Assembly (NCBI GenBank): GCA_913048175.1
Contig: CAJWVX010000012.1
Coordinates: forward strand, 1 to 41,663
Reading direction: 5' to 3'
Length of the DNA stretch: 41,663 nt
Source: an uncultured Flavobacteriales bacterium
GTDB lineage: Bacteria > Bacteroidota > Bacteroidia > Flavobacteriales_E > Vicingaceae
Each line of letters starts with the position of its first letter. Within the stretch, counting starts at the first letter, position 1. Below are positions 1-8,965 of this stretch, piece by piece. Under the pieces are notes generated by a model, which searched no databases, had not been told where the DNA came from, and saw nothing but the letters and a program-made list of their open reading frames with translations. A program made the position numbers and the translations under genes.

Positions 1-520
1 TCATTCCTGTACCTCCAAACACTTCTTTACCTAAAACAACTGCAAAAGCAACTGCGACAGCTAACATAGCCCATGGAATATCAACAGGTACAATTAAAGG
101 AATTAACATTCCAGAAACTAAAAACCCTTCTTGTATTGGATGTTTGTTAATTGCAGCAAATACAAATTCAATTCCTAATCCTACCCCATAAGAAATGATA
201 ACTAAAGGTAGAACTTTTATTGTTCCAAAAATAATTTTATCTAAAAAGCTATAAGGGATTCCATCTATTGGATTTAGTGCTAAAAAGTGCTGATGACCAA
301 CATTAAAAATTCCAAACAATAAACAAGGAATTAAAGATAGTACAACAATAATCATTGTTCTTTTTAAATCCACACTATCTCTAATATGAACTCCATTTTT
401 GTTCGTGTGCCCAGGAACAAATAGAAAGGTATAAGTACCATCCCATACCGCATGAGCTATAGGAAATTTCCCATCACTCTTCGGTTTCATTTTCTGCATA
501 AACTCTTCTAATGCCTTCAT
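1..520 (-). CDS. nqrB: Na+-translocating NADH:quinone reductase subunit B (partial, N-terminal part)
   Basis: This is the first ~173 codons of an integral membrane subunit of the Na+-NQR complex, which moves electrons from NADH to quinone while pumping sodium out of the cell. The translation starts MKALEEFMQKMKPKSDGKF and has at least two long hydrophobic segments (roughly residues 55-75 and 100-120). It ends at the window edge in VFGGTGM, a stretch typical of NqrB just before its conserved core. The covalent FMN-attachment threonine lies beyond the window and cannot be checked. The gene runs off the left edge and follows nqrA after a 69-base gap, the usual nqrABCDEF order. The start was chosen as the ATG that begins the conserved N-terminus. 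The assignment is secure from the sequence match and gene order. Confidence 0.92.
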   Translation of the reverse strand, partial: MKALEEFMQKMKPKSDGKFPIAHAVWDGTYTFLFVPGHTNKNGVHIRDSVDLKRTMIIVVLSLIPCLLFGIFNVGHQHFLALNPIDGIPYSFLDKIIFGTIKVLPLVIISYGVGLGIEFVFAAINKHPIQEGFLVSGMLIPLIVPVDIPWAMLAVAVAFAVVLGKEVFGGTGM

Positions 521-589
521 TTATCTATTATATCAATTTGTCAATAAATCAATGTCCCAATTGTTACATTGTTTAATTGGTTAACTATT

Positions 590-1942
590 CTAGCTCGTTT
601 CTTTTCGTACTAAATCTAATGCTTCCCTTACTATTTTTTGTGTTTCTATTTTAGAAGTACAAGCATATTCACATAAAGCAAAATCTTCTGGTGCTACTTC
701 GTAAATCCCTAAATTTTCCATTAAATCAATATCTTTATAAATCATAGACTTAACTAAATGAACTGGAAAAATATCCATTGGAAAGTACTGCTCATATTGA
801 CCAGCCATTACGAAAGCTCTTTCTTCTCCATTTATATTTGCGTCTAAATCTCTTTCTTTATTAGGAGATAAGAAAGATAATGAGGTTCTAGATAAACTAA
901 ACCCATTAAATCCAAAGAAAGGAAACCAACCAAAAAATCTTGGTTCTCCACCAGCGGGGATTGCAGTTACTTGATAATTATAAAATCCTAAATGCCCATT
1001 TTCTTGAACTTGATTTCCTGTTAAAGGATTTCCACTTATTATTCGAGCACCTTCCTCTAAATTTCCTTTAAGAATGTCTTTAATATTAGCACCCATTACA
1101 GTTTTAACATATTTTGGAGTAGTTATCTTAGAACCTACAACAGTAATAGCTCTTGAAGCATCAAACTTCCCCTCTTTAAACAATTTACCAATTGTTAAAA
1201 CTTCTAAAGCATTTAATGTCCAAACTACATCTCCTTTATTAATAGGATCGATGTGGTGAATTTGAATTCCAACATTACCTGCGGGATGTGGACCTGAAAC
1301 TTTATTGATTTGAACATTTTTAGCTCCAGTAAATGCCTCATCAGCATTAGCGTTACCTGTAATATTTAAATGAACAGTTCCTGAAGTTAATTTTGATAAA
1401 GCATCTAAACCAACTTGCAATTCACTTCCTTGTCCGTGAGCAACAAAACCGAAGTCAGGTGCTAAAGGAGAAGTATCAAAAGCCGTTACATGAATTGCCT
1501 TTGGTGTAACCATTGGGTTAGCAATAATATCAAAAGGTCTTTGGCGAATAAAAGGCCAAACTCCACTTTTTAACATAGTAGCCAGAACTTCTTCTTTAGC
1601 CATGTTAGTAGGATCTCCTTGTTTAAAGCTTTCATAAGAATTAGCACCGTCAGCCTTTACTTTAACCTCTAGTATCCTCCTTTTCTCTCCTCTTGTTATC
1701 TCTGTTACTTCACCACTAATTGGTGAAGTAAACATTACGCTATCAATTTCTTTATTGTAAAAAAGTGGAGATCCAGCCTTAACTTTATCACCAATCTTTA
1801 CAGTTAGTTTTGGAGTTAATCCAGCGAAATCGGTAGGCTTTATAACAACATCAGAAGTAGAAGCAGCATCAGCATAAAGTCTTTCGGCAACACCTTTTAA
1901 CTTAATATTAACACCTTTTCGAATTTTTACATCTTTTGACAT
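590..1942 (-). CDS. nqrA: Na+-translocating NADH:quinone reductase subunit A
   Basis: NqrA is the large cytoplasmic subunit of the sodium-pumping NADH:quinone reductase and is implicated in quinone binding. The protein is about 450 residues, the usual family length. It begins MSKDVKIRKGVNIKLKG, a standard NqrA N-terminus, with a barrel-sandwich-like section near residues 35-95 (PKLTVKIGDKVKAGSPLF). The open frame continues 19 codons upstream of the chosen ATG, but that extension is Tyr/Phe-rich and unlike the family, so the internal ATG was chosen. nqrB follows 69 bases downstream and the two are probably cotranscribed. The upstream spacer has a TATTTTTG element in promoter position and a 19-bp palindrome that may be an operator. 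Confidence 0.95.
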   Translation of the reverse strand: MSKDVKIRKGVNIKLKGVAERLYADAASTSDVVIKPTDFAGLTPKLTVKIGDKVKAGSPLFYNKEIDSVMFTSPISGEVTEITRGEKRRILEVKVKADGANSYESFKQGDPTNMAKEEVLATMLKSGVWPFIRQRPFDIIANPMVTPKAIHVTAFDTSPLAPDFGFVAHGQGSELQVGLDALSKLTSGTVHLNITGNANADEAFTGAKNVQINKVSGPHPAGNVGIQIHHIDPINKGDVVWTLNALEVLTIGKLFKEGKFDASRAITVVGSKITTPKYVKTVMGANIKDILKGNLEEGARIISGNPLTGNQVQENGHLGFYNYQVTAIPAGGEPRFFGWFPFFGFNGFSLSRTSLSFLSPNKERDLDANINGEERAFVMAGQYEQYFPMDIFPVHLVKSMIYKDIDLMENLGIYEVAPEDFALCEYACTSKIETQKIVREALDLVRKETS

Positions 1943-1968
1943 GTATCTTTTTTTGTTGAATATAGGTA

Positions 1969-1976
1969 CAAAAATA
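1969..1976 (-). promoter_or_regulatory. candidate -7 element for the nqr operon
   Basis: Read on the minus strand this is TATTTTTG, an exact match to the Bacteroidetes -7 consensus TAnnTTTG, 26 bases upstream of the chosen nqrA start. No convincing TTTG box is visible about 20 bases further upstream, so the match is suggestive only; such strings are frequent in AT-rich DNA. Confidence 0.35.
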
Positions 1977-2032
1977 AAATAATATGTTTTTTTTTCCATT
2001 CAGTTTTTAAAAAATAAACGATACAACAGCTA

Positions 2033-2051
2033 ATTTAGAATCATTCTAAAT
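2033..2051. promoter_or_regulatory. perfect 19-bp palindrome between nqrA and the T9SS plug gene (possible metalloregulator operator)
   Basis: ATTTAGAATCATTCTAAAT has two 9-base arms that are exact reverse complements around a single central C. Length, odd symmetry and the TTTAGA/TCTAAA ends resemble operators of DtxR/TroR-type metal-dependent repressors. It lies in the divergent spacer, about 57 bases upstream of the candidate nqrA -7 element. No second copy was noticed in the window. The link to a metalloregulator is inference from motif shape. Confidence 0.4.
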
Positions 2052-2182
2052 AGTACTCATTATGACAAAAAAAAATTCATCGATTAAATTCTCATACTCA
2101 TTGTTAATAAAGATTAATTACTCATTGATTTGATGTGAAAAACAGAAAAAAAAATAGTGGAATTTTGCTCGGTCCAATATCG

Positions 2183-2190
2183 TATTTTTG
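2183..2190 (+). promoter_or_regulatory. candidate -7 element for the T9SS plug gene
   Basis: TATTTTTG matches TAnnTTTG and lies 17 bases before the ATG at 2208, which would leave a very short leader. A TTTG at 2164-2167 lies 15 bases upstream, shorter than the usual ~19-21 base spacing, so the -33 match is imperfect. Confidence 0.38.
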
Positions 2191-2207
2191 GCAAATAAGA
2201 TCAGTTT

Positions 2208-3527
2208 ATGAAACTCAACACTTTAAATATTTCGATACTATCTACTCTAATTTTAGGTTCTATTTTTTTTATCTGTAGTTCCCATCAAATTATTGAAGAT
2301 GATTATGCCTTAGAAAACTATATTCGCTATGATGATTATATATATGATGATAGTATAAAAACAGTTTTACTACACAAATTTGGCTCTCAAATGAGCTATC
2401 CAATCATAAATATTAGAGCAAAAGAGTTTATTAAACTAAGTTTTGATGATTTAAGACGAGATAATAGCATTTACAACTACACTGTTGTTCATTGCGATGC
2501 TAATTGGGAACCGTCTGACCTAGAACAAAATGAATATATTGAAGGTTTTTTTGAAGATGAATTATTTGATTTTGAATATTCAAGTAATACAGATTTATAC
2601 TACACACACTATAACTTAACTCTTCCTAACGAAAATATGAAAATGACCTTATCCGGTAATTATATTATTATGGTTTATAAGGTTAACGATGCAGCACATC
2701 CAATTCTGACTAAACGTTTTATGATGTATGAAAGTAATGTATCTGTTGAGATGAACATTAAAAGGGCAACGGATGTAAATGAAAGTTATTTTAGACAAGA
2801 AGTAGATTTTAAAATTAACCATGATGGTTATGATATTAAAGATCCTTTTGGTAGATTAAATGTTGTTTTGATGCAAAACTATCGTTGGGATAATGCCATA
2901 TCTGGTCTAGAACCAAAATTTATTAAGGATACCGAACTGAACTATGACTTTAATAATGGTGAAAATGTTTTTGATGCTAACAATGAATTTAGAGCGTTTG
3001 ATTTAAAAAGCATTCGATACAATACCATCAGAGTAAAAAAAATTGAATTCAGTATTTTTGATAAAATGCAACATGCCTACTTACTAAATGATGAGAGACG
3101 CTCTTTTAAACAATACTATTCTAAAGTAGATTTAAATGGCAACTTTTTAATTAAACGTAATGAAGGTGATAACAGTGAAATTGAAGCCGATTATGTTAAA
3201 GTACATTTTACACTACCCTACTCTACTCCAATTAACGATGGTAGCCTTTATTTGTTTGGTAAATTTTGTGATTGGAAATTTAAAGAAGAGCTCAAATTAG
3301 ATTACGATACCGTTAACCGACAATACACCAAAGAAGTTTTACTTAAGCAAGGTTATTACAATTACCTATATTGCTTCGTTAAAGATGGCTCTAAAAACAC
3401 TGGAGATATTGCAATGGTTGAAGGTTCTCATTACGAAACCAAAAATGAATACTCTATTTTAGTTTACTATAGAGAAATAAACGACAGTTATGATAGACTG
3501 GTTGGATTTGCTGCTTCGAGTAATTAA
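2208..3527 (+). CDS. type IX secretion system Plug protein (DUF5103 family)
   Basis: Plug proteins close the periplasmic side of the SprA/Sov translocon of the T9SS when no cargo is passing through; this family was formerly annotated DUF5103. The 439-residue protein has an N-terminal hydrophobic export signal (residues 8-24). It then shows family hallmarks: KTVLLHKFGSQMSYPI, a LSFDDLR stretch, and VVHCDANWEPSDLEQNEYIEGF near residues 93-115. The rest is beta-rich, consistent with successive Ig-like domains. It is transcribed alone, divergent from nqrA, with a perfect hairpin downstream. A Cys follows the signal (FFICSS) but does not form a good lipobox. Assignment rests on motif recognition; a genome with PorT and a sorting-domain cargo protein supports it. 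Confidence 0.85.
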   Translation: MKLNTLNISILSTLILGSIFFICSSHQIIEDDYALENYIRYDDYIYDDSIKTVLLHKFGSQMSYPIINIRAKEFIKLSFDDLRRDNSIYNYTVVHCDANWEPSDLEQNEYIEGFFEDELFDFEYSSNTDLYYTHYNLTLPNENMKMTLSGNYIIMVYKVNDAAHPILTKRFMMYESNVSVEMNIKRATDVNESYFRQEVDFKINHDGYDIKDPFGRLNVVLMQNYRWDNAISGLEPKFIKDTELNYDFNNGENVFDANNEFRAFDLKSIRYNTIRVKKIEFSIFDKMQHAYLLNDERRSFKQYYSKVDLNGNFLIKRNEGDNSEIEADYVKVHFTLPYSTPINDGSLYLFGKFCDWKFKEELKLDYDTVNRQYTKEVLLKQGYYNYLYCFVKDGSKNTGDIAMVEGSHYETKNEYSILVYYREINDSYDRLVGFAASSN

Positions 3528-3642
3528 AACTGATCCGTCATTATAAGTTGTATTTCTCATCATATTGATGGATATTATCCTGAGCCTACAGAAAGATCTA
3601 AAAAATTAAAACGAAGTAAATCACATTCATTTTCTTTTTCTG

Positions 3643-3664
3643 GTTCCCCAATTTATTGGGGAAC
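3643..3664. other. perfect 10-bp inverted repeat in the convergent plug/tolC spacer
   Basis: GTTCCCCAAT and ATTGGGGAAC are exact reverse complements separated by TT. It is GC-rich for this genome and sits between two convergent genes, where a bidirectional terminator is expected. Neither side has the T-run of an intrinsic terminator, so it may instead be a protein-binding or REP-like palindrome. Confidence 0.5.
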
Positions 3665-3701
3665 GAATACTCTATACTTAACTTACAATAACAATAAGAT
3701 A

Positions 3702-5033
3702 TTACTCAGCTACAAAAGGGATTCCATAATAAAACTCTAATACTTTAAGTTTAAACATAAAGTCATACTTGCTTCGTATTAATTGAGATTGTGAACTAAC
3801 CAAGTTATTTTTCGTTTGATTAAAATCAAAAGAATTAATTCCTCCAGATTTAAAACGCTCTTGAGAATAATCGAATGCTCTAGTTTGAGCCTCAACAGAA
3901 ATTGTAGCCGCATCATAAGATTTAGATGATGCTAAAGCATCTGTATAAGCATTCTGAATAGTTTGTTTTAAACGTAAACGCTCACTCTCTAAATTGTATT
4001 CAATTTTTTGATAATTGATTTTAGACTTGTTTACTGCACTTCTAAATTGGTAACGATTAAAGATCGGAATGTTTAAGCCTACTGAAATAGATTGCCCTAA
4101 ATTAGCATCAATTTGATCACTAAATAAATAAGGAGAAATATCAGTTGAACTTTGCCTGTGTTGATATGCTGTATTCATTCCAAAACTTAAAGATAAGGAA
4201 GGATAATAATTTGCTTTTGCAATTTGGATGCTTTTATCTGCACTTAAAATATTTAACTCTGCTAATTTAATTTCCGGGAAAGTCTCATTTGCCTTATTAT
4301 AAATAGCAAAAACATCATTACTAAGTATAGCTTGATTTTGAACATCAACACTAACATCCTCTACATCAATATCGGTAGTTGCTAACTGAAGTAATTGAGA
4401 TAGATTTAAACGAGTAATTAATATATTGTTTTCTGCAACTACCAAACTCTGATTATCATTCGCTAAAGTGGATTTAATATTCAATAAATCTCCTTGAGGC
4501 AAAACTCCTGCTTCTACCAACTCTCCTATTCTATTAACCTGTTCTTCACTTATTTTTAATTGAGATTGAGCAACTTTAAGCTGCTCTTTGGCAAACAATA
4601 TTTGTAAATAAGAATTTACAACATTTAAAGCAATATCATTTTTCATTTTTGCTATTGCAGCATCTTGAATTTGAACTCCAATTTTTGATTGCTTTAAATT
4701 TTCGATATTCGCAAAACCATCAAATAAATTAACTGTTGAATTTACACCAAAATTATTTGATCTAAAATCTGCAGGAATTCTAGCTCCCGAAACTCCAATT
4801 GAAGAACCAAAATTAAAATTCTGTGAAGCCGAAGCATTTAAGTTTGGTGCAAAATTCCATTTAGCAGTCTTTACATCTTCTAAAGAGCTGTTCTTATCTA
4901 ATTCTGATTGTTTAACAGAAATGTTATTTTCCAAAGCGTATTCTACACACTCTTTTAGATTCCACACTTTAGTATCTTGAGCAGAAACGCTACTCAATAA
5001 TCCTAAACTTATTATTGATAATAAAATTTTCAT
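3702..5033 (-). CDS. TolC-type outer membrane efflux protein
   Basis: This is the outer-membrane channel of a tripartite ABC exporter. The 443-residue protein starts MKILLSIISLGLLSSVSAQD, a clear signal peptide ending at A-Q-D. It then has WNLKECVEYALENN, the standard opening of outer membrane efflux protein repeats. Long heptad-like helices alternate with strand segments such as FNFGSSIGVSG and ISVGLNIPIFNRY, matching the duplicated OEP architecture. The frame continues 13 codons upstream through an Arg/Lys-rich stretch that overlaps the adaptor gene; the internal ATG in front of the signal peptide is the better start. That ATG lies only 4 bases after the adaptor's stop codon, so the two are almost certainly cotranscribed and perhaps translationally coupled. 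The substrate cannot be told from the sequence. Confidence 0.9.
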   Translation of the reverse strand: MKILLSIISLGLLSSVSAQDTKVWNLKECVEYALENNISVKQSELDKNSSLEDVKTAKWNFAPNLNASASQNFNFGSSIGVSGARIPADFRSNNFGVNSTVNLFDGFANIENLKQSKIGVQIQDAAIAKMKNDIALNVVNSYLQILFAKEQLKVAQSQLKISEEQVNRIGELVEAGVLPQGDLLNIKSTLANDNQSLVVAENNILITRLNLSQLLQLATTDIDVEDVSVDVQNQAILSNDVFAIYNKANETFPEIKLAELNILSADKSIQIAKANYYPSLSLSFGMNTAYQHRQSSTDISPYLFSDQIDANLGQSISVGLNIPIFNRYQFRSAVNKSKINYQKIEYNLESERLRLKQTIQNAYTDALASSKSYDAATISVEAQTRAFDYSQERFKSGGINSFDFNQTKNNLVSSQSQLIRSKYDFMFKLKVLEFYYGIPFVAE

Positions 5034-5037
5034 ATTC

Positions 5038-6177
5038 TTAGTTATTTTTTTTCTTCTTCTTTTTATCCTCATCAGATTTTTTCTTAAAAGGCTCTGTAAT
5101 GTTCCAAACTTTAACTTTGTCAGCCTCAGTTAATCCATCAACAATTTCAACCATAATACCATCAGAAATCCCCAATTCAATATCTCTACGTTCAAACTCT
5201 TGATCTCCTAATTCCAATTCTACAAAAGGCTCATCAGTTTCCTCATCAAACTGAACTAAAGCTTCTTTAATTGCTAATACATTATCTTTTTGTCCAATTA
5301 TGATCGTAGCATTTGCACTATAACCTGCTCTAACAAAAAAGTTTGTATCCAAAACAACATTTGCCTCAATCTTAAACTGAACCGCTCCTTGCTCCTCTAT
5401 TCCTTGTGGAGCCACAAAACGTAACTTAGCATCAAATGTTTTATCATTTATAGCGCCTAAACTAATCAGCAAAGGCATGTCCATAATCAACTTACTTACT
5501 TCTGCCTCATCAACCTGACCTTCAAAAATCATATCCGTTAAATCAGCAATAGTAGCTACTGTTGTTCCTGGATTAAAATTATTACTCTCAATTACCTGAT
5601 CTCCTTTTTTTACCGGAACTGTTAATACTGTTCCAGAAACCGTAGCTCTAATATTTGTATTGGCTGCTCCTTTTCCTGCAGTACCCATTTTTATAATTTT
5701 TAAATCATTCCCTGCATTCTCTAATTCTTGTTTAGCTTGCTTATATCTTAACTCAATAGCAATAAAATCTTGGTTAGACACAATACCTTTATCATAAAGA
5801 GTTTTATTTCTATTAAAATCAATTTCACCATTAGCTAATGAAATTTTAGCATTTTCTACTCTACCAATTGCACTATTCAATGCTTGCTCATTTGGAACAA
5901 CTTTAATAGTTGCTATTAAGTCTCCAGAAGTTACAACCTCTCCTTCTTTAACAAAAACGGCATGTACAATTCCGGAAATTTGAGGTTTAATCTCAACTTC
6001 ATCTTCAGGAACAACTTTACCCGTTGCCACTGTTTTCTTTTCAATGGTTGTTTTTGCTGGATTTTCCGATTCGTATTGAATTGGGTCTTGATTATTAGTC
6101 GTTATAAAGAAATTTGTTGCAAACACAACTCCTAATATTGTTACAATAATTAAAACGTACTTAACTGCCTTTTTCAT
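5038..6177 (-). CDS. HlyD/MacA-type periplasmic adaptor (membrane fusion protein)
   Basis: The 379-residue adaptor links the inner-membrane ABC permeases to the TolC-type channel. It has one N-terminal membrane anchor (about residues 7-26). Lipoyl-like half-motifs are at about 68-92 (GIVHAVFVKEGEVVTSGDLI) and 175-195 (VSGTVLTVPVKKGDQV). A short coiled-coil hairpin lies between them and a beta-barrel region follows (FEGQVDEAEVSKL). The C-terminus is an unusual lysine-rich tail, KKKSDEDKKKKKKNN, which is probably periplasmic and disordered. It sits between the permease genes and the tolC-type gene in the same direction. The short helical hairpin is MacA-like, which fits the neighbouring MacB-type permeases. 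Confidence 0.9.
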   Translation of the reverse strand: MKKAVKYVLIIVTILGVVFATNFFITTNNQDPIQYESENPAKTTIEKKTVATGKVVPEDEVEIKPQISGIVHAVFVKEGEVVTSGDLIATIKVVPNEQALNSAIGRVENAKISLANGEIDFNRNKTLYDKGIVSNQDFIAIELRYKQAKQELENAGNDLKIIKMGTAGKGAANTNIRATVSGTVLTVPVKKGDQVIESNNFNPGTTVATIADLTDMIFEGQVDEAEVSKLIMDMPLLISLGAINDKTFDAKLRFVAPQGIEEQGAVQFKIEANVVLDTNFFVRAGYSANATIIIGQKDNVLAIKEALVQFDEETDEPFVELELGDQEFERRDIELGISDGIMVEIVDGLTEADKVKVWNITEPFKKKSDEDKKKKKKNN

Positions 6178-6340
6178 AGTTTATTTTTTAATAAAATAGA
6201 TAAAAGAACATTTGACTAAAAGAGAAAAGACTTCTTATCTATTCTACAAATTATTTCTTCTCTATTCTGAATTTATTTTACTCGTTATTAGTCTATTTTT
6301 TAGTTATTTATTCACTACTTAAATCATTCTAACATTAAGG

Positions 6341-7600
6341 CTACTCCTCTCTTAATGCATCTATTGGCTTTATACTAACTGCTCTTTGTGCAGGTATTAG
6401 CCCTATTAATGTTCCTAAAATTACCATTGTAAATAATGCGCCTAAAACAAACGGAATTGGAACTGTTGGGTTTGTATATGGAATATCTGCTCCTTCACTA
6501 GCAATAGATATTCCTTTTAGAGCAAACGAGCCTAGTATTATTCCGAAAACTCCCGCTATCATAGTAAGAAATACAGACTCTAGTATAATCTGTCCTCTTA
6601 CCTCACTTGGTGTTGCCCCTAAGGCTCTTCTTACTCCCAACTCTTTTGTTCTTTCTTTTACAGATATCAATAAGATGTTTCCTATTCCAATAACTCCAGC
6701 TAAAATTGTAGCAATACCAACTACTAATGATAAAAAAGTTAAGCCTTTAGCAAAACCACTAATCTTAGTAAATATCTCCCCTAAATTAAATGAACCTATT
6801 GCCCTATCATCTTCTGGAGAGATTTGATGAATTTTCTTCAATACCTTTTTAACATCCTGCTCTACTTTCATTACATCTGCATCGTCATAAGCTGCGATTG
6901 CTAACCAGCCCACATCATCCCCTGTGTTATACAACTTTCTGTAGGTTGAAAATGGAATTGTAATATCTCCATCATCTCCAAAACCTCCACCGTCTTCAAA
7001 CTTTTTAACCCCGATAACCTTAAAAAAAACATTATCAATTCTTATAAATTCACCAATTGGATCTGTGTCTTTCGCAAATAACTCTTTTCTAGTTCTTTCA
7101 CCTATTACACATACTTTTCTGTGCTCTTTTATATCTCCCTCATTTACAAACCGACCTCCGATATATATCTTTTGAGCTGCTATTTTTGATAATACAGGAA
7201 AGTCTCCATAAATACTATAATAACCTGTTCTCTGACCATAAATAACTCCACCTGATTCTCCTCCAAAAGCTCCTTTTACGATTCTTGGGGCAATAAATTC
7301 AATTTCTGGAACACGTGAGACCAATGTTCTTACATCTCCTAATTTTAATTGTATAGGTCTTCCTGTTTTAAAACCTGCGTAAGGAACACTTGTAGTTTGT
7401 GCCCAAGCAAACATACTGTTCATTGCAATATTTTCAAAACGTTCTTCAAAACCATTATCCAAACCTTTTGCCGCTCCTGACAATACGATATAAATAAAGA
7501 TACCCCAAAGCACACCAATAACAGTAATTATAGTTCTAGCCTTATTCTTTTGAATAGAACCAAAAATCTCTTGCCATGTATCTCTGCTTAGTATTAACAT
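6341..7600 (-). CDS. MacB-type ABC transporter permease (second permease)
   Basis: This 419-residue inner-membrane permease has MacB/FtsX topology. A first membrane helix (about 20-42, ARTIITVIGVLWGIFIYIV) is followed by a large periplasmic MacB_PCD domain (about 45-285). Three C-terminal helices form the FtsX domain (about 290-415), with the cytoplasmic loop KERTKELGVRRALGATP that couples to the ATPase. It ends SIKPIDALREE, the usual family terminus. It is a paralogue of the permease encoded upstream; the two share the opening RD(S/T)WQEIF and the loop motif. In MacB proper the ATPase is fused to a permease that dimerises; here a separate ATPase and two different permeases suggest a heterodimer. 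Confidence 0.92.
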   Translation of the reverse strand: MLILSRDTWQEIFGSIQKNKARTIITVIGVLWGIFIYIVLSGAAKGLDNGFEERFENIAMNSMFAWAQTTSVPYAGFKTGRPIQLKLGDVRTLVSRVPEIEFIAPRIVKGAFGGESGGVIYGQRTGYYSIYGDFPVLSKIAAQKIYIGGRFVNEGDIKEHRKVCVIGERTRKELFAKDTDPIGEFIRIDNVFFKVIGVKKFEDGGGFGDDGDITIPFSTYRKLYNTGDDVGWLAIAAYDDADVMKVEQDVKKVLKKIHQISPEDDRAIGSFNLGEIFTKISGFAKGLTFLSLVVGIATILAGVIGIGNILLISVKERTKELGVRRALGATPSEVRGQIILESVFLTMIAGVFGIILGSFALKGISIASEGADIPYTNPTVPIPFVLGALFTMVILGTLIGLIPAQRAVSIKPIDALREE

Positions 7601-7735
7601 ATTTTTTTTATAATAGAACGCTCAGCTTTAAGATAAAAAGAACATAGACTCTAATATTTATCTTTTTTCTAATCTCTAGCATCTACTCTCTCTTTGTTTT
7701 AAATTAAAAATTCATAACTCAACATTCATAATTCC

Positions 7736-8965
7736 CTACTCATCTCTTAAAGCTACAATTGGTTTAATCCGGGCAGCTCTCCTTGCAGGAACATAACCTG
7801 CAATTCCACCAAATATAATTAACAATACAGTTGCAAAAATTGCTGTACCCATATTGATATAAGGATTCTTAATAAAATAATTATCTAATGAATCTTCAAT
7901 GGAATTTAAAAGGAAAATTCCTCCAAACAAACCAATATAACCTGCAGCTGTTGTGATAAAAATAGATTCTTGAAGAATCATAGCAATTACTGAGCGTGGA
8001 GTTGCTCCAATTGCTTTTCGTATACCAAGTTCTTTTGTTCTTTCTTTTACTACATAAACCATAATATTACTGATCCCAATTATTCCTGCTATTAATGTTC
8101 CTATACCCACAAAAGTCACTACCATCTGAAGTAAACTCCCAAACTGTTGATTTTGCTCTAAGTCTTCAGCTACATTTCTTAAATAAATGGCCCCTTCATC
8201 TTTAGTACTTATATCATGCCTTTTTTTCATGAAAGTCATTAATTCTGCTTCAAATTTCATTGCTCCTTGATAACCAATAATAGGCTTAAAGGCTACTATT
8301 AACTGACCAAGCTTATCTGTGTTTTTTTCAATGAGCTGATTTGTGGTGTATGGTATATATACAAATCGTTCCTCATTGTCTCCTCCGTCATCTTGAAAAA
8401 CACCTACAACCTTAAAAGATCGTTTTCCTATATCAATAAACTGCCCTAAGGCATCTTCTCCTTTAAAAAGATCTATCTCAACTAAACGGCCAATTACTGC
8501 GTATTTTGTTTTATTCAAAACATCTTGATTATTAATGAATCTTCCTTTCATCATAATCGTTTTTTCTGCATGCTGATGACCAGACGCGACCGCTCTTAAT
8601 CCATAGTTATTAGATTTGTTTTTATATTTTATAGTATAATTCCTCTGAATACGAGGTGTTATATACTGTAATTGAAAAGCAAAGTTTTTTTGAATAGCAA
8701 CTAAATCAGCATTATCAAACTCAATATCTCTACCAGATTTAAAACCATTATGAGGTATAGTAGTTCTTCCTGGAAAAAGCCTAAAAATATTTGTAGCATC
8801 GTCCATAAAAAACTCTTGAAACGAATTTTTTAAGCCATTTCCAAAACCAAAAAGGATTACAAAAATAAAAATACCCAAAGCCACCGTAAATCCAGAAAGA
8901 AAAGTTCTTAGCTTATTCTTCGAAATTGTTTCAAATATTTCTTGCCAGCTATCTCTGTTAAACAT
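7736..8965 (-). CDS. MacB-type ABC transporter permease (first permease)
   Basis: A 409-residue permease with the same layout as its downstream neighbour: first helix at about 21-44, periplasmic MacB_PCD domain, then three C-terminal helices with the coupling loop KERTKELGIRKAIGATP and the end RIKPIVALRDE. Its start overlaps the 3' end of the ATPase gene by 8 bases, a strong sign of coupled expression. The 135-base gap to the second permease is AT-rich and holds a degenerate stutter-like sequence, not an obvious promoter. MacB-type pumps export peptides, lipopeptides, siderophores or drugs from the periplasm; nothing here identifies the cargo. Confidence 0.92.
   Translation of the reverse strand: MFNRDSWQEIFETISKNKLRTFLSGFTVALGIFIFVILFGFGNGLKNSFQEFFMDDATNIFRLFPGRTTIPHNGFKSGRDIEFDNADLVAIQKNFAFQLQYITPRIQRNYTIKYKNKSNNYGLRAVASGHQHAEKTIMMKGRFINNQDVLNKTKYAVIGRLVEIDLFKGEDALGQFIDIGKRSFKVVGVFQDDGGDNEERFVYIPYTTNQLIEKNTDKLGQLIVAFKPIIGYQGAMKFEAELMTFMKKRHDISTKDEGAIYLRNVAEDLEQNQQFGSLLQMVVTFVGIGTLIAGIIGISNIMVYVVKERTKELGIRKAIGATPRSVIAMILQESIFITTAAGYIGLFGGIFLLNSIEDSLDNYFIKNPYINMGTAIFATVLLIIFGGIAGYVPARRAARIKPIVALRDE

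Noticed and set aside
5034-5072. Upstream 13-codon extension of the TolC-type protein
   Set aside because: It reads MRIKRRRKKITKN, the out-of-frame view of the adaptor's lysine-rich tail; the signal peptide starts at the ATG at 5033.
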